From NCBI RefSeq assembly GCF_023015885.1, contig NZ_JALKBE010000002.1:558001-622000 (forward strand): a stretch of DNA of 64,000 nucleotides, in the 5' to 3' direction. This document shows, piece after piece, positions 55,672 to 64,000 of this stretch (positions are counted from its first letter, which is position 1; every line of letters starts with the position of its first letter). Origin of the DNA: Aliiroseovarius sp. S1123 (GTDB lineage: Bacteria > Pseudomonadota > Alphaproteobacteria > Rhodobacterales > Rhodobacteraceae). The notes under the pieces were generated by a model. The model was not told where the DNA came from. It searched no databases and was given only the letters and a program-made list of their open reading frames with translations. Both the position numbers and the translations under genes were made by a program.

Positions 55672-55824
55672 ATGCTTAGATTGTTTTTTGCCCTCCTTGC
55701 GTCCTCCACACTATTGGTCGCTTGTGCCGACACCGAGACCTATCCGTTGTCAGGCGAGGAATGCACGGCGAATGATCCGGTTCTGGATCTTGATGCTGCA
55801 GACTGCACCGTACCGGGCGTATAA
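55672..55824 (+). CDS. Small lipoprotein, 50 residues
   Basis: A 50-codon gene begins at an ATG with AAGGAG ten bases upstream. The product starts MLRLFFALLASSTLLVACAD, a lipoprotein signal with lipobox LVAC, and the mature part has two further cysteines (GEECTANDPVLDLDAADCTV). It would be a tiny lipid-anchored protein, possibly with one disulfide. Similar very short lipoproteins occur near eno and elsewhere in Rhodobacteraceae, without known function. Confidence 0.7.
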   Translation: MLRLFFALLASSTLLVACADTETYPLSGEECTANDPVLDLDAADCTVPGV

Positions 55825-55906
55825 ACACGCACGCATCTTTGCCGAGTTAAGGCCCCATCTTAAAGGCGGGGGGCATCTTGCCTCCCCGCTCAGTATTTCA
55901 TTTGCA

Positions 55907-56233
55907 TCAGACAGTCTGATAGTTCGCACGCCCCTTGGCAGCGGCCTTCATCGCATTCATCGCCTCTGCGCTGGTCATCAGCTTGGTCGTGGATCCGCCC
56001 GACATCATGCCCGAGGCCCCGACCACCAAGGCGCAAGCGGCCATGGTTTCGTCATCAGGCGCTTCGATCAGCGCCACAACATCATCGTCTCCGAAACAGA
56101 AAAACAGGTGATGCAGCTTGGCCCCCATGCTGTCGATCATCGCCCCAGCCGCCGCTTCGCGGTCCTGCGGCTTGTCGACCAACGCACGCAAACTGTCCGT
56201 GCTGTAGCGGCCCCGAAATAGATAAAAAGACAT
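55907..56233 (-). CDS. GYD-domain protein
   Basis: The 108-residue protein has the GYD ferredoxin-like fold: MSFYLFRGRYSTDSLRALVD, MGAKLHHLFFCFGDDDVVAL and IEAPDDETMAACALVVGASG. The family function is unknown; it is often found as a small soluble dimer. An AGGAGG site precedes the ATG. It is divergent from the cupin gene. Confidence 0.82.
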   Translation of the reverse strand: MSFYLFRGRYSTDSLRALVDKPQDREAAAGAMIDSMGAKLHHLFFCFGDDDVVALIEAPDDETMAACALVVGASGMMSGGSTTKLMTSAEAMNAMKAAAKGRANYQTV

Positions 56234-56356
56234 ATCAACCTCCTGATTGGAAATGGATGATAGGTCCCTGCCCTGCCTCGACCACTCGTGAATGGGGCGG
56301 ATTTTACCACAAATTACAGATGGCGCGTATTCGTCGAAAGGCTATAGTCCTGCCCC

Positions 56357-56782
56357 ATGACCCCAGACCAGATCATTCAGCACCTCGACCTCGCTCCGCA
56401 TCCCGAAGGTGGGCATTATCGCCAGACATGGGTGGATACGGATGCCGACGGGCGCCCCAGCGGCACCTGCATCTATTTCCTGCTGAAAGAGGGCGAGAGC
56501 AGCCATTGGCACCGGGTCGATGCGGGCGAGATCTGGCTGTATCACGCAGGCGCGCCCTTGGTGTTGTCGACGGCAGAAACGGATGCCGGGCCTGCCACGG
56601 ATCACATGCTTGGCCCCGACCTTGCGGCGGGACAGGCCCCGCAGATCATCGTGCCAAAGGATCACTGGCAGGCGGCGCGCACGACCGGAGCCTATACGCT
56701 GGTCAGTTGCACGGTTTCGCCCGGATTTCAGTTCGAGGGCTTCACACTTGCCGCGCCCGGTTTTGACATTCCGCGCGCGTGA
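56357..56782 (+). CDS. DUF985 cupin-domain protein
   Basis: The 141-residue protein matches the cupin_5/DUF985 family: HPEGGHYRQTWVDTDADGRP at the N-terminus, GTCIYFLLKEGESSHWHRVD with His ligands, GEIWLYHAGAPLVL, and the C-terminal GAYTLVSCTVSPGFQFEGFT. A metal-dependent enzymatic role is possible but unproven. It is convergent with the deacetylase-like gene, which ends one base after this stop. Confidence 0.85.
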   Translation: MTPDQIIQHLDLAPHPEGGHYRQTWVDTDADGRPSGTCIYFLLKEGESSHWHRVDAGEIWLYHAGAPLVLSTAETDAGPATDHMLGPDLAAGQAPQIIVPKDHWQAARTTGAYTLVSCTVSPGFQFEGFTLAAPGFDIPRA

Positions 56783-58129
56783 TCAGGTTCCGCCAAGCAG
56801 CACTGTTGACACCGGCACCATCGAGACCGAGCTTGCGCGGTTGCCCACGCTCCATTCCACCAAGGCGGCAAGTGTTTGCGGAACAGCACGCCCCATCAAG
56901 ATCACACCTTCTTCTTGATCAGCCTTGAAGGCTGCATTGTCCAGAAAGCGGCGGATCACCTTGTTGTCTTGCCCGTTTCCATCAAGATCACGGAACACCA
57001 ATCCAGCGGGCACCCCCGTTTTCAGCGCGTTCTTGTGGCCGGTGTTCAGCCCCTCGGGCTGGGTGATCAAGCCATGCCCTGATGCCACAAGGATTTCCGA
57101 AACCTGACGCGACAGGGGTGCGTTGGTTTGAAATCCACTGTCGGGCGCCATATAGACCGCAACGCCCATGTTCAGCTTGGGTTGTTGTACCTGCAGGTTC
57201 ACCTCGGCATCGGTCGGAGTGGCTTCAGGCGGCAGATCGGCCTGCATCACGATCTCGGCGCCCGCGGCACGATAGAAGGCAATGGCATCGTTCAGATCCG
57301 GGGCGGTGACATCCAGAATGACACTGACCGGGAAGGGCAGATTATCAAGGCCTTCCAGCTTTGTACGCTCTGGCCCCATATCCTTCAGCACAACCGCCAT
57401 CAGAGGGCGCCCCCCGATGTCCAACGCAGGAACCGCGTTGCGCTCGATCGCCAAGGGCGACGTGGACAGATCGAACAGAGCCGTTTCAAGCGGTTGTGCT
57501 AAATCGATCGCGGGCGCGTCTTGCGTGGCGTCGGCCGAGCCGATGCTGGGCAGACGATTGGTGGTCACGCCGGGGGCCTGATCTTCAAGGCGCGCAACGC
57601 TTGTGCCAAGTCCGCTGCGCCCATCCGTAGTCACCTCTTGCTTTTGAGGGGCTGGCACGACGACTTCGGCAATTTCGGGTGCGGCAATTTCGGGTTCTTC
57701 GATTGCGGAGTCCGAGGTCCCAGCTTCAGGCGCAGCAGGTTGAGGCTGCGCTTCAATCTCAGGGGCGACCTCCTCCTCAGGGGCAATGACGGGGGCTTCG
57801 GTTTCGACCGTATTGCCAGCCGCGGGCGTATCTTCTTCAACCACCTCTTCGGTCATAACCTCTGGGGCTTCCATCGGCTCGTCGGCGGGTTCGGTCGGCG
57901 TGGCGGTCTCTTCCGCCACCTCTACAACCGGCGCGGCCTCCGCCTCGGGCACGGCAACTTCGGCAGGCGGTTCCGCGACCACTGGGGCGTCAACCGGGGT
58001 CGGCGCTTCGGCCTGAGCAACGGGCGCGGGCGCCGTCTGGATTGGCGGCAGCATCGGTGACACGAATGCCAAACCGACCGCCGAGACAACTCCGCCGCAA
58101 ATTACGCCTGTTAGGAAGCCTTTTGCCAT
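56783..58129 (-). CDS. Divergent polysaccharide-deacetylase-like membrane protein
   Basis: The 448-residue protein has an N-terminal membrane helix (GFLTGVICGGVVSAVGLAFV), a linker of about 170 residues rich in Ala, Pro, Glu and Val, and a C-terminal YibQ/DUF610-like deacetylase fold (GRPLMAVVLKDMGPERTKLE; FPVSVILDVTAPDLNDAIAF; YRAAGAEIVMQADLPPEATP; GLNTGHKNALKTGVPAGLVF). The usual metal Asp and His ligands are not evident (LKDMG where family members have a D-D motif; no HxxxH), so it may be inactive. A downstream Met is the second start option. It is divergent from trpG. Confidence 0.7.
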   Translation of the reverse strand: MAKGFLTGVICGGVVSAVGLAFVSPMLPPIQTAPAPVAQAEAPTPVDAPVVAEPPAEVAVPEAEAAPVVEVAEETATPTEPADEPMEAPEVMTEEVVEEDTPAAGNTVETEAPVIAPEEEVAPEIEAQPQPAAPEAGTSDSAIEEPEIAAPEIAEVVVPAPQKQEVTTDGRSGLGTSVARLEDQAPGVTTNRLPSIGSADATQDAPAIDLAQPLETALFDLSTSPLAIERNAVPALDIGGRPLMAVVLKDMGPERTKLEGLDNLPFPVSVILDVTAPDLNDAIAFYRAAGAEIVMQADLPPEATPTDAEVNLQVQQPKLNMGVAVYMAPDSGFQTNAPLSRQVSEILVASGHGLITQPEGLNTGHKNALKTGVPAGLVFRDLDGNGQDNKVIRRFLDNAAFKADQEEGVILMGRAVPQTLAALVEWSVGNRASSVSMVPVSTVLLGGT

Positions 58130-58259
58130 GGCTTTTACCCCCTGAATACTCGATTGATCCCGCGCCGCTCTTGACCCTCGGCGCATGCCTGGACCATGTA
58201 TAGCCCGACAAGGGCGTTACGTAACCCCTTCTGATACAACTTTGGCGAAAGGCCGCGAC

Positions 58260-58841
58260 ATGATCCTGCTGATCGATAACTATGACAGCTTTACCTACAA
58301 CCTCGTCCATTATTTCGGCGAGCTTGGGGCCGATGTGGTCGTGCGTCGCAACGACGCTTTGAATGTGCAAGAGGCGATGGGCATGGGCGCGGATGGGATC
58401 GTCTTGTCCCCCGGTCCCTGTGACCCGGCACAGGCGGGCATCTGTCTGCCTTTGACGATGGCCGCTGCCGAAGCAAAGGTGCCGCTCTTTGGTGTGTGCC
58501 TTGGCCACCAGACCATTGGCGAGGCGTTCGGCGGAGATGTCGTCCGCGCACCCGAAATCGTACATGGCAAGATGGGTACCGTTCTGCACGAAGGCAAAGG
58601 CGTGTTCGAAGGCCTGCCCTCTCCGCTGCAAGCCACCCGCTATCACTCGCTGGTGGTGGATCGCGCCACCCTGCCCGACTGCCTTGAGATCACCGCCGAG
58701 CTGGACAACGGTTTGATCATGGGGCTGCGCCATAAAGAGCTTGAGATCGAGGGCGTACAGTTCCACCCCGAAAGCATCCGGTCCGAGCACGGCCACGCGA
58801 TGTTGGAAAACTTCCTGAAGAAAACAAAGGTGGCGGCATGA
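58260..58841 (+). CDS. trpG: Anthranilate synthase component II (glutamine amidotransferase)
   Basis: TrpG supplies ammonia from glutamine to TrpE for anthranilate synthesis. The 193-residue class I amidotransferase has [35 protein letters not shown], the nucleophile in [19 protein letters not shown], and the His-Glu pair in [20 protein letters not shown]. The trpE gene is not in this window. The stop overlaps the trpD start by four bases. Confidence 0.96.
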   Translation: MILLIDNYDSFTYNLVHYFGELGADVVVRRNDALNVQEAMGMGADGIVLSPGPCDPAQAGICLPLTMAAAEAKVPLFGVCLGHQTIGEAFGGDVVRAPEIVHGKMGTVLHEGKGVFEGLPSPLQATRYHSLVVDRATLPDCLEITAELDNGLIMGLRHKELEIEGVQFHPESIRSEHGHAMLENFLKKTKVAA

Positions 58842-59854
58842 GCGACGCGATGAAACCTCTGATCTATGCGGCCACCGAAGGCCCGTTGTCGCGTGGTCAG
58901 GCCGAAGACGCCTTTGAAGAGCTGTTCGAAGGCCGCGCCACACCTGCCCAGATGGGTGCGTTGCTGGCCGCCATGCGCACGCGTGGGGAAAGCGTGGCGG
59001 AGTATTCGGCTGCTGCTGCTGTCATGCGGGCCAAGTGCAACGCGGTGAACGCCCCCGAGGGTGCGATGGACATCGTGGGCACCGGCGGCGACGCATTGGG
59101 CACTCTGAACATTTCGACCGCGACGGCCTTTGTCGTGGCGGGCGCAGGTGTGACCGTTGCCAAGCACGGCAACCGCAACCTGTCGTCGAAATCGGGCGCC
59201 GCGGACGCACTGACCGAGATGGGCGTGAACGTGATGGTCGGCGCCGATGTGGCCGAACGCGCGATCAACGAGGTCGGCATTGGCTTCATGATGGCCCCGA
59301 TGCACCACCCGGCGATCAAACACGTCATGCCTGTGCGCCAGGAAATGGGCTGCAAGACCATCTTCAACATTCTTGGTCCGCTGACCAATCCGGCAGGCGT
59401 CAAACGCCAGCTGACCGGCGCTTTTGCGGCGGATCTGATCCACCCAATGGCTGAAACGCTGTTGGCACTCGGGTCCGAGAAAGCGTGGCTGGTGCATGGG
59501 TCCGAGGGGATGGACGAGATTTCGATCACCGGCACGACCGCTGTGGCGGCGGTCGAGGATGGCGCTGTGCACACCCGCGAAATCCACCCCGAGGACGCGG
59601 GCCTGCCGGTGCATCCTCTGGCCGCGATCCTTGGCGGCGAGCCCGCCGAGAACGCCGTCGCCTTTCGCGCGCTGCTTGATGGTGTGCCGTCTGCGTATCG
59701 CGATGCGGTGCTGTTCAACGCCGCCGCCGCCCTGATCGTAGCCGACAAGGTGGACGATCTGAAATCCGGCGTCGAGATGGCCGCCGAAAGCATCGACAGT
59801 GGTGCCGCGAAAGCCAAGATCGAGGCGCTGGCCGCACTGACCTCGGCGGCATAA
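58838..59854 (+). CDS. trpD: Anthranilate phosphoribosyltransferase
   Basis: TrpD adds phosphoribose to anthranilate. The 338-residue protein has [20 protein letters not shown], the PRPP-binding [60 protein letters not shown] and [20 protein letters not shown]. It is coupled to trpG. About 150 bases with a small GC-rich inverted repeat (GCCCGGC/GCCGGGC) separate it from trpC. Confidence 0.96.
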   Translation: MSDAMKPLIYAATEGPLSRGQAEDAFEELFEGRATPAQMGALLAAMRTRGESVAEYSAAAAVMRAKCNAVNAPEGAMDIVGTGGDALGTLNISTATAFVVAGAGVTVAKHGNRNLSSKSGAADALTEMGVNVMVGADVAERAINEVGIGFMMAPMHHPAIKHVMPVRQEMGCKTIFNILGPLTNPAGVKRQLTGAFAADLIHPMAETLLALGSEKAWLVHGSEGMDEISITGTTAVAAVEDGAVHTREIHPEDAGLPVHPLAAILGGEPAENAVAFRALLDGVPSAYRDAVLFNAAAALIVADKVDDLKSGVEMAAESIDSGAAKAKIEALAALTSAA

Positions 59855-60004
59855 ACCTTTCGCCCGGCGGCACGCCGGGCAACGCCCGTCCGCCCCCACC
59901 GGGCAGGCGTTATACGCCCACCCGACGGACGGTCGATGCCCTTCGCGCAAATCCTGCACGCATTCCGCCTTCCATCCGCCCCCTGCCCGCGCTAGAACCA
60001 GCGC

Positions 60005-60805
60005 ATGAGCACTGTTCTGGATAAAATCAAAGCCTATAAACTCGAACATGTGGCCGCGTGCAAAGCCGCCCGCCCCCTGTCCGAGGTCGAGGCCGCCGCC
60101 CGCGCCGCAAGCCCCACCCGTGGCTTTGCAGCATCCCTGATGAAAGACGCCGAAACCGGCTATGGCCTGATCGCCGAGGTCAAGAAGGCCAGCCCGTCCA
60201 AAGGCCTGATCCGCCCGGATTTCGATCCGCCCGCGATCGCCAAAGCCTATGAAGCTGGCGGCGCGTCCTGCCTGTCGGTCCTGACCGACGCACCGTCCTT
60301 CCAAGGCGCCGACGAGTTCCTCGTGGCCGCCCGATCAGCCGTGTCGCTCCCTGCCCTACGCAAGGACTTCATGTATGACACCTATCAGGTCGCCGAGGCC
60401 CGCGCCTTGGGTGCTGACTGCATTCTGATCATCATGGCATCCGTTGAAGACAACCAAGCACAAGAGCTTGAAGACGCAGCCTTTTCCTGGGGCATGGATG
60501 TTCTGGTCGAAGTGCATGACGAAGAAGAACTGGAACGCGCCACGATCCTGAAGTCCCCGCTTCTGGGCGTGAACAACCGCAATCTGAAGACCTTCGAGAC
60601 CACGCTCGACACCACCCGCCGCCTGTCGAAACTGGCGGGAAAGGAACGTCATCTGGTCTGCGAAAGTGGCCTCTTCACCCCGCAGGATCTGGCCGACATG
60701 GCCGCGCACGGCGCCCGCAGCTTCCTGATCGGTGAAAGCCTGATGCGTCAGGACGATGTCGAGGCCGCAACCCGCGCCCTCCTTACGGGTCCGGTGCCCG
60801 CATGA
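60005..60805 (+). CDS. trpC: Indole-3-glycerol-phosphate synthase
   Basis: TrpC closes the indole ring in tryptophan synthesis. The 266-residue TIM-barrel has [20 protein letters not shown] (catalytic Lys), [60 protein letters not shown] and [20 protein letters not shown]. It lacks the PRAI domain found in the fused enterobacterial enzyme. The moaC start overlaps its stop. Confidence 0.96.
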   Translation: MSTVLDKIKAYKLEHVAACKAARPLSEVEAAARAASPTRGFAASLMKDAETGYGLIAEVKKASPSKGLIRPDFDPPAIAKAYEAGGASCLSVLTDAPSFQGADEFLVAARSAVSLPALRKDFMYDTYQVAEARALGADCILIIMASVEDNQAQELEDAAFSWGMDVLVEVHDEEELERATILKSPLLGVNNRNLKTFETTLDTTRRLSKLAGKERHLVCESGLFTPQDLADMAAHGARSFLIGESLMRQDDVEAATRALLTGPVPA

Positions 60806-61284
60806 GCGACAGCCCCCTGACCCATTTCGACGCCGAGGGACAGGCCCATATGGTCGATGTCTCGGACAAGGCTGTGACAGACCGCGTCGCGCTGGCTGAA
60901 GGCTTCGTGCGGATGACGCCCGAGACGCTCGCGCTGGTGACCTCAGGCACCGCCAAGAAGGGCGACGTTCTGGGCATCGCGCGTCTGGCCGGGATCATGG
61001 GGGCAAAGAAAACCTCGGACCTGATCCCGCTGTGCCATCCGCTGCCGATCACCAAGGTCGCGCTAGAGCTGGAACCTCAACCCGACTTGCCCGGCGTGCG
61101 CATCACTGCCACGGTGAAAACCGGCGGCCAGACCGGCGTGGAAATGGAAGCCCTGACCGCCGTGTCGACCGCCTGCCTAACGGTCTATGACATGCTGAAA
61201 GCGGCGGAAAAGGGGATGGAAATCACTGGCATTCGCCTTCTGCGCAAGCAAGGCGGCAAATCAGGTATTTACGAGGCAGACTGA
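60802..61284 (+). CDS. moaC: Cyclic pyranopterin monophosphate synthase
   Basis: MoaC works with MoaA in the first step of molybdenum-cofactor synthesis from GTP. The 160-residue protein has [60 protein letters not shown] and [20 protein letters not shown] with the conserved active-site residues. Stop and start overlap with trpC and moeA on either side. Confidence 0.96.
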   Translation: MSDSPLTHFDAEGQAHMVDVSDKAVTDRVALAEGFVRMTPETLALVTSGTAKKGDVLGIARLAGIMGAKKTSDLIPLCHPLPITKVALELEPQPDLPGVRITATVKTGGQTGVEMEALTAVSTACLTVYDMLKAAEKGMEITGIRLLRKQGGKSGIYEAD

Positions 61285-62456
61285 TGATCACGGTGAACGA
61301 GGCGTTGGACGCAATCTTTGAGCTGGTCACGCCTTGTGGAACCGAAGAGGTGCCGCTGGCCGAAGCCGCGGGTCGCGCCCTTGCCGCCCCTGTCACGGCC
61401 ACCCGCCTGCAACCACCCTTTGCCGCCTCGGCCATGGATGGCTATGCGCTGAACGGCGTGGAAGCCGACCCCGAAGCGATGTTCCGCGTGATTGGCGAAA
61501 GCGCTGCGGGCCACGGGTTCGACGGCCGTGTCGGCCCCGGCGAATGCGTCCGCATCTTCACCGGTGCGCCTCTGCCCGAAGGCACCAATCGCGTCATCAT
61601 CCAGGAAGATGTGACCCGTAAGGGCAATCTGGTCACGCTGGCCCGCAAGCTGGACAAAGGTCCGCATGTGCGCCCGGCAGGCGCTGATTTCAAACCCGGC
61701 GACACGATCCCCGCACCCCGTGTGCTGACGCCTGCCGATCTGGCGCTAACGGCTGCGATGAACGTGCCCACCCTGACCGTGTCGCGCAAACCTGTCGTGG
61801 CGCTTTTGGCCACCGGGGACGAGCTGGTCATGCCCGGCGAGGTCCCCGGTCCAGATCAGATCATCGCCTCAAACAGTTTCGGTCTGAAAGCCCTGATCGA
61901 GGCGAACGGGGGCCATGCCCGCATGTTGCCCATCGCACGCGACAACGCCGACAGCCTGCGCACCGCGCTGAATTTGGCGGCAGATGCAGATCTGATCGTC
62001 ACCATCGGTGGCGCGTCGGTTGGGGACCATGACATCGTTGGCGCTGTGGCGGCCGAGATGGGCATGGATCAAAGCTTCTACAAAGTGCTGATGCGCCCTG
62101 GCAAACCGCTGATGGCCGGACGGATGGCCGATGCGGTGATGATTGGCCTGCCCGGAAATCCAGTCTCCTCAATGGTTTGCGGTCACGTTTTCCTTGTCCC
62201 GGCGCTGCGTGCCATGCAGGGACTGGGGGAAGCAGCCGCTCCGCGACACCATGCCGTGCTTACCGCAGATATCGGCCCGAACGGTCCCCGTGAGCATTAC
62301 ATGCGCGCCCGCGTTGATAACGGCGAGATCACCGTCTTTGACAGCCAGGACAGTGCCCTTCTAAGCGTGCTTGCCCAAGCCAACGCGCTGCTGGTACGCC
62401 CGGTCTCGGCGCCGGCACTCGCGGCAGGCGCGCAGGTTGAGTATCTGCCGATCTGA
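61284..62456 (+). CDS. moeA: Molybdopterin molybdenumtransferase
   Basis: MoeA inserts molybdate into adenylylated molybdopterin. The 390-residue protein begins [20 protein letters not shown] and has FAASAMDGYALNGVEADPEA, FTGAPLPEGTNRVIIQEDVT, RPAGADFKPGDTIPAPRVLT, VALLATGDELVMPGEVPGPD and VTIGGASVGDHDIVGAVAAE, covering MoeA domains III and the catalytic domain. Its start overlaps the moaC stop (TGATG). Confidence 0.95.
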   Translation: MITVNEALDAIFELVTPCGTEEVPLAEAAGRALAAPVTATRLQPPFAASAMDGYALNGVEADPEAMFRVIGESAAGHGFDGRVGPGECVRIFTGAPLPEGTNRVIIQEDVTRKGNLVTLARKLDKGPHVRPAGADFKPGDTIPAPRVLTPADLALTAAMNVPTLTVSRKPVVALLATGDELVMPGEVPGPDQIIASNSFGLKALIEANGGHARMLPIARDNADSLRTALNLAADADLIVTIGGASVGDHDIVGAVAAEMGMDQSFYKVLMRPGKPLMAGRMADAVMIGLPGNPVSSMVCGHVFLVPALRAMQGLGEAAAPRHHAVLTADIGPNGPREHYMRARVDNGEITVFDSQDSALLSVLAQANALLVRPVSAPALAAGAQVEYLPI

Positions 62457-62482
62457 CCCTGACGGCGCCCACCGACCCGCGC

Positions 62483-62522
62483 TTGACACAAAAAGAGAAC
62501 ATGGGTAGAACATAGCTTGAAC
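62483..62522 (+). promoter_or_regulatory. lexA promoter with phased GAAC SOS box
   Basis: TTGACA (62483-62488), a 17-base spacer and TAGAAC (62506-62511) form a promoter. GAAC occurs at 62497-62500, 62508-62511 and 62519-62522, each separated by seven bases, so two overlapping copies of the alphaproteobacterial SOS box (GTTC-N7-GTTC on the other strand) cover the -10 region. This indicates LexA autorepression. Confidence 0.8.
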
Positions 62523-62598
62523 GCCCCGCGACGAGGGCCTCGGGCTTAAGGTTATTAATTACTCCTTTCGCCCCTTGAACGAGGACGGAGGAACGCAG

Positions 62599-63297
62599 AT
62601 GCTGACCCGCAAGCAGTTGGAACTTCTGGAATTTATCCACAAGCGTATGCAGAAGGATGGGGTATCGCCGTCCTTTGACGAGATGAAAGAGGCGTTGGAC
62701 CTTCGCTCCAAGTCCGGCATTCACCGCCTGATCACAGCGCTTGAGGAACGCGGCTTCATCCGCCGCCTCGCCCACCGGGCGCGTGCGATCGAGATCGTGA
62801 AGCTGCCTGAAACTATGGAAAACTCCGGCCGTGCCGGGTTCGAACCACGTGTTGTTGAAGGCGGACGTCCTGAAAGCACTCCCAAAACCGCGATGCCGCT
62901 AGAGGCGCTTGGCGTGAACGAACTGCCGCTCTTGGGCCGTATCGCCGCGGGTGAGCCGATCGAGGCGATCACCGACGGCACGCAACACGTATCCGTCCCC
63001 GGTGCCATGCTGGGCGCAGGTGGGCGCCACTATGCGCTTGAAGTTAAAGGCGATTCCATGATCGACGCCGGGATCAACAATGGTGATGTCGTCGTAATCC
63101 GCGAAACCAATCAGGCCGAGAATGGCGACATCGTGGTCGCACAGGTGGATGGCTATGAGGCAACCCTGAAACGCTTCCGCAAGAACGGCGACATGATCGC
63201 GCTTGAGGCGGCAAACCCCGCATACGAAACCCGCCTTCTGCCCGAAGGTCAGGTGAAGGTGCAGGGCAAGCTGGTCGGGTTGATCCGCACTTACTAA
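62599..63297 (+). CDS. lexA: SOS repressor LexA
   Basis: LexA represses DNA-damage genes and cleaves itself when RecA filaments form. The 232-residue protein has the N-terminal winged HTH ([40 protein letters not shown]), the cleavage site Ala117-Gly118 in [14 protein letters not shown], the catalytic Ser153 in [16 protein letters not shown] and Lys191 in [19 protein letters not shown] precedes the ATG. The upstream SOS box shows autoregulation, and a terminator follows. Confidence 0.97.
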   Translation: MLTRKQLELLEFIHKRMQKDGVSPSFDEMKEALDLRSKSGIHRLITALEERGFIRRLAHRARAIEIVKLPETMENSGRAGFEPRVVEGGRPESTPKTAMPLEALGVNELPLLGRIAAGEPIEAITDGTQHVSVPGAMLGAGGRHYALEVKGDSMIDAGINNGDVVVIRETNQAENGDIVVAQVDGYEATLKRFRKNGDMIALEAANPAYETRLLPEGQVKVQGKLVGLIRTY

Positions 63298-63323
63298 GCC
63301 GTCAAGCAACATGCAAAACGTAG

Positions 63324-63352
63324 AAAGCCCGGTCTGTTGACCGGGCTTTTTT
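63324..63352 (+). terminator. Rho-independent terminator behind lexA
   Basis: AGCCCGGTC (63326-63334) pairs with GACCGGGCT (63339-63347) with a four-base loop, followed by six T. It lies about 27 bases beyond the lexA stop. Confidence 0.88.
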
Positions 63353-63484
63353 ATGTGATCCTTGACGCGTGCCTAAGCGCGTTTTGGGATAAACTTGAGG
63401 AACAAGTTTGTCGCGAAACACCACAGCACTGATATCTTGCGCTGCGTTCCGGCTTTCCCTGCGTCTGGTTAAAACCGAAACATC

Positions 63485-64000
63485 TTAGCTGAGTTTGGAC
63501 AGCTTCGACTGCAGCTCGACCAGCTGTTTCTTGATCTTGTCCAGCTCGTCCGCGTCTCCAGACTTCTCCTCGGATTCGCCGTCCTGCGCAGGGCCCGAAG
63601 ATCCGGAAAAGCCGCTCATCATGGCTTTCATGAAGGCTTCTTGCTGGGCTTGCATGGCCTCGAACCCCGGCATGTTCGCCATCGGATTTCCTATGCCACC
63701 AAAATTCTCCATCATCTTCGACTGACCATCACGCAGCATCTCGAAACTGGCCGCAAGGAACTGCGGGACGATGCTTTGGGCTTGCGTGGTGTAGGAGCGG
63801 ACCAAATCGGTCAGCACGTCCACTGGCAAGACACTTTCGCCACGACTTTCGTGTTCAGCAATGATTTGCAGCAGATACTGACGTGTCAGGTCATCACCCG
63901 ACTTCAGATCGATGATCTGCACTTCGCGGCCATCGCGGATGAAACCCGCGATGTCGTCCAAGGTTACGTAATCGGACGTTTCGGTGTTGTAGAGCCGCCT
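63485..64000 (-). CDS. phaR: Polyhydroxyalkanoate synthesis regulator PhaR, 5' end cut off
   Basis: The frame runs off the right edge of the window. The visible 171 residues begin RRLYNTETSDYVTLDDIAGF and continue IRDGREVQIIDLKSGDDLTR, the conserved PhaR DNA-binding N-domain, followed by a helical middle (QFLAASFEMLRDGQSKMMEN) and a C-terminal coiled coil (ELDKIKKQLVELQSKLSKLS). PhaR represses phasin and PHA synthesis genes and binds PHA granules. The true start is outside the window, so a TTG inside the visible part is not the start. Confidence 0.92.
   Translation of the reverse strand, partial: RRLYNTETSDYVTLDDIAGFIRDGREVQIIDLKSGDDLTRQYLLQIIAEHESRGESVLPVDVLTDLVRSYTTQAQSIVPQFLAASFEMLRDGQSKMMENFGGIGNPMANMPGFEAMQAQQEAFMKAMMSGFSGSSGPAQDGESEEKSGDADELDKIKKQLVELQSKLSKLS

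Noticed and set aside
58643-60304. 553-codon minus-strand open frame opposite trpD
   Set aside because: It is a shadow of trpG-trpD and the start of trpC, with no ribosome site and His/Arg-rich composition.

Overview
The window is about 64 kb of a GC-rich (roughly 60 %) alphaproteobacterial chromosome, most likely a member of the Rhodobacteraceae (Roseobacter group). Supporting signs are an ALAS-type hemA (C4 pathway to haem) with an FNR-like box, a GAAC-N7-GAAC type SOS box at lexA, the order trpG-trpD-trpC-moaC-moeA-lexA, a PhaR regulator, a long-form dCTP deaminase, OlsB, and a heterotetrameric-type sarcosine oxidase beta subunit. Gene density is high, most genes are housekeeping, and no insertion sequence, integrase, prophage or CRISPR array is visible.

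Layout: 1-7 kb holds the end of a sarcosine oxidase locus, ccmI-ruvX-DUF1289, and ispG behind a RodZ-like gene. 7-17 kb has hemA, an M20 peptidase, two identical tRNA-Asp and two identical tRNA-Val genes, a GlxA-type regulator convergent with agmatinase, and lon behind a heat-shock-like promoter. 17-23.6 kb has tgt, sufT, a SatD-like/DUF3307 pair, an A-type Fe-S carrier, a 2-oxoglutarate oxygenase and tpiA. 23.7-31 kb has a PLP decarboxylase, a TrhA/hemolysin III protein, a non-pyrrolysine MttB-like methyltransferase, Uup, OlsB and BamE. 31-36 kb is the fatty-acid/ribosome block DUF177-rpmF-plsX-fabH-ihfA-merR, followed by tRNA-Pro and dcd. 37-45.6 kb has a low-GC sulfotransferase, then scpB, scpA, nagZ, a SPOR protein, argS and dgt, with a divergent erpA-like gene. 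45.6-56 kb has a globin-like protein, xth, nucleoside hydrolase, a CPA1 antiporter, a decayed phzF fragment, a TetR regulator, Fur/Mur, a DMT transporter and enolase. 56-64 kb has small genes, a degenerate polysaccharide-deacetylase-like protein, the trp-mo-lexA operon and the start-truncated phaR.

The least ordinary features are these: (i) a six-copy 3'-end element made of a GGGGC-N3-GCCCC hairpin touching the stop codon and a core near GGATATTTTTGnCAAGAAAATG, always in sense orientation behind a gene; (ii) a SatD-like protein that reads as a class III nucleotide-cyclase-like domain plus HTH, translationally coupled to a membrane protein with His/Asp residues inside its helices; (iii) a globin-fold protein whose proximal histidine position is methionine; (iv) three phased GAAC repeats in the lexA promoter; (v) a phzF remnant with a truncation and a frameshift; (vi) an abrupt, lower-GC open frame directly behind soxB. 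All functional statements come from reading the sequence and general family knowledge; no database search was run.
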